10,697 nt of DNA, taken from Accumulibacter sp. (GTDB lineage: Bacteria; Pseudomonadota; Gammaproteobacteria; Burkholderiales; Rhodocyclaceae). The stretch is from contig DPSD01000360.1 in assembly GCA_003538495.1 (NCBI GenBank), positions 430 through 11,126 of the forward strand, read 5' to 3'. This document shows, in pieces, positions 1-4,790 of the stretch. The position numbers and the translations under genes were made by a program. Below the pieces are notes generated by a model. It was not told the origin of the DNA and ran no database searches. It was given only the letters and a program-made list of their open reading frames with translations. The stretch's first letter is position 1; each line of letters opens with the position of its first letter.

Positions 1-394
1 CGGCAACGCTGGTGAAATAGAAGGCCGCCACATCGTCCATGCTCTTGCGCCAGCCGGCAATCTCGGCCGCTTGCCACGCTGACAGGACGTAGCCCGACTG
101 TGACGTGGCGGCGGTCTGTCCGTTCAGCGCATTGACGCCGTCTACCGACAGCACGGTCAGCAGACGACCTGCGCTCTTGTTGCGCATCACCACCGCGTAG
201 CGGTTGCCGGGGGTGCCGGCCACGTAGAGCTGACCACGGTGACGATAGACTTCGAGCTGCTGGCCGGTGCTGCGGTCGATGACGGTGACGTCGACCAGCA
301 CGCCGGCGTCGGCGATGCTCATGCAGCCGGCCAGCGGCACGACTGCGAATAGAGCCGCAAGGGGGCTTGCGAAGAGGGCGGCGAGTTTTCTCAT
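1..394 (-). CDS. Putative lipoprotein of an ECF sigma operon (3' end cut by window edge)
   Basis: Partial gene; 131 codons are visible and the stop lies left of the window. The ATG at 394-392 has a good ribosome binding site (AGGAG, about 6 bases upstream). The product starts MRKLAALF, followed by a hydrophobic stretch and a lipobox LAGC with the lipidated cysteine at residue 24, so an outer- or inner-membrane lipoprotein is expected. The rest looks like a compact globular domain with segments VDVTVIDRSTG, GNRYAVVMRN, VLSVDGVNALNGQTA, SGYVLSAWQ and AGWRKSMDDVAAFYF. I recall this pattern from uncharacterised proteobacterial proteins encoded beside ECF sigma factors, but not a named function. 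It lies 67 bp downstream of the anti-sigma-like gene on the same strand and is probably in the same operon. No obvious independent promoter is visible in the gap. Confidence 0.85.
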   Translation of the reverse strand, partial: MRKLAALFASPLAALFAVVPLAGCMSIADAGVLVDVTVIDRSTGQQLEVYRHRGQLYVAGTPGNRYAVVMRNKSAGRLLTVLSVDGVNALNGQTAATSQSGYVLSAWQAAEIAGWRKSMDDVAAFYFTSVA

Positions 395-461
395 GACGGT
401 CTCCTGGAGTGAGTTGGGGTGGTGACCGTGTAAACGCCCGCTGCCGGCGATTGGGGTTAAA

Positions 462-1334
462 TCACTGCCGAAATTGCCCGGGCAGCGGGTAATCCGGGTT
501 CGCCAGACGAAAAGCGCGCAGTTCGCGCTCGGCGTCGTCGATCTTGCCGGCGCGTCGCAGGGCGCTGATTTCCTCGAGCCAGATCGCCGGGTTGCGGGCG
601 CGCTCGGCCACCGCTTTGGCCGGAGCCGGCGCCACTGCCCCGCGCTCGGCCGCCGCAGCCGCGTCCGGACCGACGCCAGGCGCCTCGTTCCGGCTGGCGA
701 CGCCAGCGTCGGTGCTGGCCCTGGCCGGACTGGCCGGCGAATCGCCGCGGCTGCCTCCGGGTGCAAGTTCGACCCTGCCTTCGAGCTTCGCGGCCGGTGC
801 CGCGACGGTCGCTGGCGCCCGGCTTGCCTCCGCCTCCGCCGGCAACGGTCCGACAGCGCTGCCTGCCTGTTGCCGGCCACCGCCCTCGCTCACGCCGGCC
901 GACGTCGGCGCTACCTTGGCGCGCACTTCGGTCGGGGTCGACGGTGCCAGGGCAGCAGCCGGTCGCGCCTCATCGGCGACCGGGGAAACGGCGGGCCCTA
1001 GTGACGGTACTGAACCGGAGTCGTCACCGCTCTTTTTTGCAAGCGGCTGGCTGCGCGCTGGCGGGCCATCGCCGGGCGGCCGGTCCTGGACCAACGTCAG
1101 GGTCAAGCTGAGCACGACGGTAGTCGCCAGCGCCAGCGGCGTTCGCCAGCGCTGCCACCAGCCTCGCCGGCGGGCAGCCGGTGCCGGCGCGGCGCTCTTC
1201 TGGTCGGCCAGCGCCGCCCGAGCGGCGGCCAGGATCTGCTCGTCAAGGCTGGCCGACGGCTCGCCAGTCGCGTGCTGCCGGTACAGGCGCGAAACTTGCG
1301 GATCGCTCGATGAATCCTGGGGCAGCTCGGTCAT
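462..1334 (-). CDS. Single-pass membrane protein, probable anti-sigma factor
   Basis: 290 residues. The N-terminal ~55 residues are cytoplasmic (SRLYRQHATGEPSASLDEQI is the conserved-looking helix). A WWQRWR basic/aromatic patch and one transmembrane helix follow at about residues 65-83. Residues ~85-245 are a low-complexity Ala/Pro-rich linker, presumably spanning the periplasm, and the end is an ordered C-terminus (~246-290) with WLEEISALRRAGKIDDAERE and NPDYPLP. This topology, and an ATG overlapping the stop of the ECF sigma gene (ATGA, 1334-1331), imply translational coupling and an anti-sigma role. It contains no cysteine, so it cannot be a classical zinc (ZAS, HxxxCxxC) anti-sigma factor. 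The role is inferred from position and topology rather than a recognised domain. It could instead be a non-inhibitory membrane partner. Confidence 0.8.
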   Translation of the reverse strand: MTELPQDSSSDPQVSRLYRQHATGEPSASLDEQILAAARAALADQKSAAPAPAARRRGWWQRWRTPLALATTVVLSLTLTLVQDRPPGDGPPARSQPLAKKSGDDSGSVPSLGPAVSPVADEARPAAALAPSTPTEVRAKVAPTSAGVSEGGGRQQAGSAVGPLPAEAEASRAPATVAAPAAKLEGRVELAPGGSRGDSPASPARASTDAGVASRNEAPGVGPDAAAAAERGAVAPAPAKAVAERARNPAIWLEEISALRRAGKIDDAERELRAFRLANPDYPLPGQFRQ

Positions 1335-1921
1335 AGCAGATCCCGCAGCGAGTGTCTGAGTTTTTGCAGCGCATAGCGCAATCGGCTCTTGGTCGTCTCG
1401 CGGCCGGTACCGGTGGTGGCGGCGATTTCTTCCAGAGTCAGGCCACCCTCTTCGGCGAGCAGAAAGACCTCGCGCTGGTGGTCCGGCAACTCGGCCAGCG
1501 CCAGATCGATCCGTTCGGCGGTGTCGCGCCGCTCGTGCAGCGCATGCGGCGTCTGGTGGCCGGGAGCGGGCAGCGAGGCGATCAGTTCGTCGCCGCTATC
1601 GGCCGCGCCGTCGCAGTCGTTGGCAAGCACCAGCACCGCGACCTGATGCGCGTTCCTGCGGTGGTGATCGATCAGCCGGTGGTGGGCAATGCGGAATATC
1701 CATGTCGAGAACCGGGCCAACGGCTGGTAATCGGCACGCGCATTGACCACCTTGATCCAGATATCCTGATACAGCTCGTCGGCCAGAGCAGCGTTGCCGC
1801 ATTGCTGTGCCAGATAGCGATAGAGCGAGCCTCGGTAGCGACGATACAGCATGCTGAACGCGTCCGCATCGCCAGCACGGTAAGCCAGCATCAGTCTCTC
1901 GTCGCTCCAGTCTCCATGCAT
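1331..1921 (-). CDS. ECF-family RNA polymerase sigma factor (sigma-70 regions 2 and 4 only)
   Basis: 196 residues, normal for an extracytoplasmic-function sigma factor that directs RNA polymerase to a small stress or envelope regulon. Region 2 spans about residues 12-92: AGDADAFSMLYRRYRGSLYR, then DELYQDIWIKVV, then FSTWIFRIAHHRLIDHHRR, the standard 2.2-2.4 motifs. An acidic linker (NDCDGAADSGDE) follows. Region 4 (about 135-190) has LPDHQREVFLL, LTLEEIAATTGTGRETTKSR and LRYALQKLR, the DNA-binding helix-turn-helix. The start ATG at 1921-1919 is chosen because region 2 follows directly. Its ribosome binding site is weak and buried in a perfect inverted repeat. It is first in an operon with a probable anti-sigma factor and a lipoprotein, so it is likely held inactive at the membrane. 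I cannot assign an ECF group. Confidence 0.95.
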   Translation of the reverse strand: MHGDWSDERLMLAYRAGDADAFSMLYRRYRGSLYRYLAQQCGNAALADELYQDIWIKVVNARADYQPLARFSTWIFRIAHHRLIDHHRRNAHQVAVLVLANDCDGAADSGDELIASLPAPGHQTPHALHERRDTAERIDLALAELPDHQREVFLLAEEGGLTLEEIAATTGTGRETTKSRLRYALQKLRHSLRDLL

Positions 1922-1922
1922 T

Positions 1923-1944
1923 CCGGCAGTCTATCTACTGCCGG
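1923..1944 (-). promoter_or_regulatory. Perfect inverted repeat immediately before the ECF sigma start codon
   Basis: Arms CCGGCAGT (1923-1930) and ACTGCCGG (1937-1944) are exact reverse complements around a 6-base loop. On the minus strand the repeat ends one base before the ATG. As RNA it would form an 8-bp GC-rich hairpin over the ribosome binding site; as DNA it could be an operator. The loop side reads TAGATAG on the minus strand, and a CAACTT lies 16 bases upstream of TAGATA, which might be an autoregulated ECF-type promoter, but that is weak. The symmetry is seen directly; the function is inference. Confidence 0.55.
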
Positions 1945-2136
1945 GGCAAACGCAAGTTGGCGCTTCGGCGCGTTCAGCCCGACTCCGGTCGCCACCACGC
2001 GCGCGCAACGCCCCGGTCACTGCCAATGACTGCGGCGGCCCGTTCACGCGACCGGGCCGGCTGCTGATGATGAGCAAGGGGATTGTTCGGGTGGAGTGGG
2101 AGCAGAGGTCGGCAAGACGTTGGCGGGCCGTCCCAC

Positions 2137-2158
2137 GGGGCAGGTGCGTACCTGCCCC
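2137..2158 (-). terminator. Strong hairpin downstream of the small orphan gene, possible terminator
   Basis: GGGGCAGGT (2137-2145) and ACCTGCCCC (2150-2158) pair perfectly: 9 bp, GC-rich, 4-base loop. On the minus strand it begins 8 bases after the stop codon at 2167. There is no T-tract on the distal side, so it is not a textbook intrinsic terminator. It may stabilise the 3' end of the message or assist Rho-dependent termination. Confidence 0.45.
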
Positions 2159-2166
2159 CGGGGTGC

Positions 2167-2511
2167 TCAGAGGGCGTGCGTCTCGATGCGGAGCAACTTG
2201 TTCACGCTCGCCTGCCACAGCTTGGTGACGTTCTGCACGGCAATCAGGTTCAGGCTCGAAATCCGGCTCTGATGACGCCACAGCCAGAACACGCAGGTCA
2301 CGGTCGGCGCTTCACGTACCAGCGAACCTCCGCCCTCGGCTTCGGCGAGGTCGATAAAGCGCTCGACGGCCAGACGGTAGTAATCCGAACTGTTGCAGCA
2401 ACCGGTCATCGCTTCGGCTTCGCCGGCTGCACGGCGCCATAGTTTGAGCGCGAGTTCCTCGCTGATGCCGGCCTTGTGGGCGACCCACGGTAAAATTTTT
2501 GGTGCTTTCAT
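2167..2511 (-). CDS. Small conserved-looking hypothetical protein, 114 aa
   Basis: 114 residues from the ATG at 2511-2509, chosen because CAGGAG lies about 8 bases upstream; a longer reading from 2547 lacks such a site. The sequence begins MKAPKILPWVAHKAGISEEL, then LALKLWRRAAGEAEAMTG, a Tyr-containing helix (SSDYYRLAVERFIDLAEAE) and a C-terminal half rich in Trp, Leu and basic residues (CVFWLWRHQSR, VTKLWQASVNKLL). There is no signal peptide or convincing transmembrane helix. The opening resembles small uncharacterised betaproteobacterial proteins with a PKILPW(I/V)A-KAGIS start. I do not know a function. The composition suggests a small helical cytosolic protein, perhaps nucleic-acid or partner binding, but no motif proves this. 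It stands alone between non-coding stretches, with a TATAAT element about 90 bp upstream and a hairpin after its stop. Confidence 0.8.
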   Translation of the reverse strand: MKAPKILPWVAHKAGISEELALKLWRRAAGEAEAMTGCCNSSDYYRLAVERFIDLAEAEGGGSLVREAPTVTCVFWLWRHQSRISSLNLIAVQNVTKLWQASVNKLLRIETHAL

Positions 2512-2900
2512 GGCTTTGCTCCTGAGAGTCTGGCGGATACCAGGCACTGTGACCTACCGACCGATACCTCATGAGATCAGTCGTGTTGCAGTGCAGCATC
2601 ATTATAAGCAATCCCCCGGTGGAAGGTTGGGGTTTTCCTCTAATTTTTTCTCAGGCCATTGGGAACTGCTCCGGTGACGACCAAGTCCAGCCAATCTGCG
2701 AGCAGCCAGATCAACGCGGCCCACGCAGCAACACGAGTCGGACTTGCCACCTGAAGCTACTGCGCCGCAACATCCGATGCGCTTCTTTAACGCAGAGCCA
2801 GCGTAGCACCGCAGTCTGTTGCCCGCCGTGCACTAATCCACACCACACTGCAGTCTTGGCGAACAGGTCGGCGACCGCGCCAGCGGCGGCGCTCGGCGCT
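2512..2900. other. Non-coding stretch between the orphan gene and the exported-protein pair
   Basis: 389 bases. Both strands were read. The only notable elements are the ribosome binding site of the 114-aa gene, the TATAAT at 2601-2606 and an AT-rich run (TAATTTTTTCTC, about 2641-2652). Open frames crossing it have no ribosome binding site and no protein-like composition. No tRNA-like cloverleaf or transposon end was seen. Confidence 0.5.
2601..2606 (-). promoter_or_regulatory. Candidate -10 element for the 114-aa gene
   Basis: A perfect TATAAT on the minus strand (reads ATTATA on plus) in an AT-richer patch. It would give a 5' leader of about 80 bases before the ATG at 2511. No recognisable -35 lies 16-18 bases upstream, so this is a partial promoter call only. 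Confidence 0.35.
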
Positions 2901-3317
2901 TCAATGCCGGACGCTGACCTTCCAGCCGTCCCTGGTCTTGGCGAGGTGCTGGACGGTGACCGCGTTCGGACCATCGCGCGCCTCGAGCACGGCGTAGTCG
3001 CCTTTCACCTCGACCTTCTCGATCTGCTTGCGACGCGCTTCGCCCTGCGCGCCGCTGCGCATCCGGTCGAGGAACTGCTTGAAGCCATCGTCACCGAAGG
3101 CTTTCGCCATGCCTTGCAGGTCGTCCACTTTCTCGGGAGTCATGTACGGCCGCGCGGCATCGAGGCCGCCTGCGATCAACGCTTTCTCGTAGGCCAGGAA
3201 GGCGTCGGCCTGCGGCGATTTCTGCGCCTGCGCGCCGGTAAGCGTCTGGGCATGGCTGGCTGGAACGAGCACGGCGATGGCAGCAAGAATGGCGAACACG
3301 CGAATCATCAGTCTCAT
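2901..3317 (-). CDS. Small exported protein of unknown function, 138 aa
   Basis: 138 residues from the ATG at 3317-3315, chosen because AGAGGAG sits about 7 bases upstream and a clean signal peptide begins there (MRLMIRVFAILAAIAVLV, predicted cut after SHA near residue 23); a longer reading from 3362 lacks both. The mature part has a helical segment (residues ~38-93: FLAYEKALIAGGLDAARPYM, TPEKVDDLQGMAKAFGDDGF, ending QGE) and a likely beta hairpin region (94-138) with QIEKVEVKGDYAVLEARDG and HLAKTRDGWKVS. The helix-then-strand order and the DGWKV ending resemble small NTF2/DUF4878-like periplasmic domains, but this is only a resemblance. The helical segment is duplicated in the upstream gene, 83 bp away on the same strand. 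Probably periplasmic and co-transcribed with that gene. Confidence 0.8.
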   Translation of the reverse strand: MRLMIRVFAILAAIAVLVPASHAQTLTGAQAQKSPQADAFLAYEKALIAGGLDAARPYMTPEKVDDLQGMAKAFGDDGFKQFLDRMRSGAQGEARRKQIEKVEVKGDYAVLEARDGPNAVTVQHLAKTRDGWKVSVRH

Positions 3318-3400
3318 GGAAATCTCCTCTGGTTGTCGGATGGCCCTGCAGCACCTGCTCAACTACTCCTTGCCGGACAGCGTGACCGCCGGTCCGCGCC

Positions 3401-4198
3401 TCATTCGCCCTGCCGCGTACGGCGCCGTCCGGCCTGGAGTTCGGCAACACTGGCCGCACCGAAACGCTGCAGCCGTGCGCGCATCTCGGCCAGCCTGGCC
3501 GGCGTCAGGTAGCCCCCTGCCGCGTCCAGGTCCAGGCCGCCTTCGACCAGCACCTGCTCGAAAGCAATGAACAGTACCGCGTGTGGCGGATGCTGCGCCG
3601 CCGCGCCGGTGATCGTTCGCACGCTGCCCGTCACCCCTTCGACCGGCGCGGTGAACTCCGCCTCGAGCGTCCAGTTCATCCAATTGGTACTGAGCTTTCC
3701 GGATACCCGGCGGTTGCCAATCTGCAGCTCCTGCCAGCTCGGACCAAAATTGAACGAGTCGATTGCATAACCGTCGTCGTGCGGCGCGTAGACCACCCCT
3801 CGGATGTCGTCCAGTCGCGGCCGCACCGGACTGACGATCAGCTTGATACCGCCGAAGCGCTTTTCGCGCGCCAGTTCCCCGGGCCGATTATCGTCCCGCG
3901 CCGCTTCCGGCGGCAGCAAGCGGTCGGTCAGGTAGATCCACAACTCGCCGTCCTGCAGCGGCGCCTGCCAAGCGTAAACGTGCTGCAGGGCATACACCCT
4001 GCCATCGTACGTCATCCGCCCGCGGACCGTGCCGGCGTCTGCAGCCGCCGCCGCCGACACGACCAGAAAGGCCCCCAGCGCCGCGGTCAGGCGCGCTGCC
4101 GGGCGCAGCGAGGCGCGCTCGCGCGTGTGTTCCGGGAACTCGCAGGCAATTCCTCCGAGAGTCGAAACGAGCGTTTTCGGAATCAGAAAGAAATCCAT
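3401..4198 (-). CDS. Exported hypothetical protein, 265 aa, related at its C-terminus to its downstream neighbour
   Basis: Read from the ATG at 4198-4196 (MDFFLIPKTL). The hydrophobic signal core (LTAALGAFLVVSAAAA, residues ~37-53) is unusually far from this start, and a strong GGAGGA at 4156-4151 is followed only by ATT, TGC and similar codons, so the true start is uncertain. Farther upstream extension is unlikely because a good promoter lies at 4265-4294. The mature protein has a beta-rich domain (residues ~57-195: GTVRGRMTYDGRVYALQHVY, DGELWIYLTDRLLPPEAA, DDIRGVVYAPHDDGY, GNRRVSGKL, NWTLEAEFTAPV) and a C-terminal helical segment (207-265) homologous to residues 38-93 of the 138-aa neighbour. 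It stops right after the shared QGE, where the neighbour continues. Likely periplasmic; function unknown. Confidence 0.72.
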   Translation of the reverse strand: MDFFLIPKTLVSTLGGIACEFPEHTRERASLRPAARLTAALGAFLVVSAAAAADAGTVRGRMTYDGRVYALQHVYAWQAPLQDGELWIYLTDRLLPPEAARDDNRPGELAREKRFGGIKLIVSPVRPRLDDIRGVVYAPHDDGYAIDSFNFGPSWQELQIGNRRVSGKLSTNWMNWTLEAEFTAPVEGVTGSVRTITGAAAQHPPHAVLFIAFEQVLVEGGLDLDAAGGYLTPARLAEMRARLQRFGAASVAELQAGRRRTRQGE

Positions 4199-4264
4199 CG
4201 CTGTTGTGGGCCTGGCAAAGACGGGAACCCCCGGCGCGCCGGAACGCCTTGCGCTGCCGAGGGA

Positions 4265-4294
4265 AGTATCTTTGGCCGTCGCAGGCACTGTCAA
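4265..4294 (-). promoter_or_regulatory. Sigma70-type promoter for the exported-protein pair
   Basis: On the minus strand TTGACA (4294-4289, perfect -35), an 18-base spacer, and GATACT (4270-4265, 4 of 6 to TATAAT). The expected start site near 4258 gives a ~60-base leader to the ATG at 4198. It points away from the divergent ihfB gene. Confidence 0.55.
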
Positions 4295-4366
4295 CGGCCG
4301 GCCTGAGCGGGATCGAGGCTGTCTGGCCCGATGCCGCACGAGATCTTGACTGAAGTCGCCCTGGCG

Positions 4367-4397
4367 TTGGTCGGAAGCGGAGAGCACGAGGTAAAAT
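4367..4397 (+). promoter_or_regulatory. Weak candidate promoter for ihfB
   Basis: TTGGTC (4367-4372), a 19-base spacer and TAAAAT (4392-4397). If used, transcription would begin about at the ihfB ATG (4405), giving a nearly leaderless message. That would fit the poor placement of the only Shine-Dalgarno-like GAGG (4388-4391), 13 bases from the ATG. The spacer is long, so confidence is low. Confidence 0.25.
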
Positions 4398-4404
4398 GTG
4401 ATCC

Positions 4405-4716
4405 ATGACCCGCTCTGACCTGATCGCCATAGTCGCCGCCCGCTTTCCGACGCTGACGGAAAAGGACACCGAAGTCGCGGTGAAAACCATCCTCGAGGCC
4501 ATCGGACGCACATTGGCGCAGGGAGATCGCGTCGAAATCCGTGGCTTCGGGAGTTTCAGCCGGAACCACCGGCTGGCGCGAAACGGCCGCAACCCACGAA
4601 CCGGAGTAGCCGTGGCGGTCCCCGAGAAGTACGTACCGCACTTCACCGCGGGCAAGGAAATGCGCGAGCGGATCGCGGGCGCGGTCGACGATCCGCCGCG
4701 TCAACCGCTTGCCTGA
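4405..4716 (+). CDS. ihfB: Integration host factor beta subunit
   Basis: 103 residues. It aligns without gaps to the remembered E. coli IhfB over ~90 residues: MTRSDLI start, DAVK-like EVAVKTILEAI, TLAQGDRVEIRGFGSF, GRNPRTG, KYVPHF and GKE-R-R. IHF is a nucleoid protein that bends DNA sharply as an alpha/beta heterodimer for recombination, replication and sigma54 promoters. Pro64 (beta-arm tip, intercalates) and Glu44/Arg46 (sequence recognition in IhfB) are all present, which favours IhfB over HU or IhfA. Differences: HFTAGKEM instead of the usual HFKPGKEL, and a 9-residue tail. The usual rpsA neighbour is absent; recD2 follows 74 bp later. The start ATG at 4405 is preceded in frame by ATG-TGA at 4396, which blocks extension. 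It may be a second ihfB copy in this genome. Confidence 0.92.
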   Translation: MTRSDLIAIVAARFPTLTEKDTEVAVKTILEAIGRTLAQGDRVEIRGFGSFSRNHRLARNGRNPRTGVAVAVPEKYVPHFTAGKEMRERIAGAVDDPPRQPLA

Positions 4717-4753
4717 TGAACGGCGGTGTGGCAGGGGGCAGCGCGACGCGATA

Positions 4754-4780
4754 CGGCCCCGGATGGTGACCGCCGGGCCG
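4754..4780 (+). promoter_or_regulatory. GC-rich hairpin just upstream of recD2
   Basis: CGGCCC (4754-4759) pairs with GGGCCG (4775-4780), with additional inner GG/CC pairing possible. It ends 10 bases before the recD2 ATG, a stretch with no recognisable Shine-Dalgarno sequence. It could limit recD2 translation or weaken read-through from ihfB. The structure is inferred from base pairing only. Confidence 0.3.
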
Positions 4781-4790
4781 CCATCGTTGG

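Noticed and set aside
544..1359. Plus-strand frame opposite the anti-sigma-like gene
   Set aside because: Ser/Ala/Arg-rich composition and no ribosome binding site; the minus-strand gene is coupled to the sigma factor by ATGA overlap.
3363..3403. Possible frameshift reading MRRGPAVTLSGKE after the 265-aa stop
   Set aside because: Only the RR after QGE resembles the neighbour (ARRKQIEKV); the rest does not match, so a simple frameshift does not restore the domain.
2571..3512. Plus-strand frame of 313 codons across the intergenic region and the 138-aa gene
   Set aside because: No ribosome binding site or domain; it is antisense to a gene with a clear signal peptide and Shine-Dalgarno.
4199..4513. 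N-terminal extension of the 265-aa protein up to 4513
   Set aside because: It would overlap ihfB on the other strand, has an Arg/Ser-rich non-protein-like translation, and lies upstream of a good promoter at 4265-4294.
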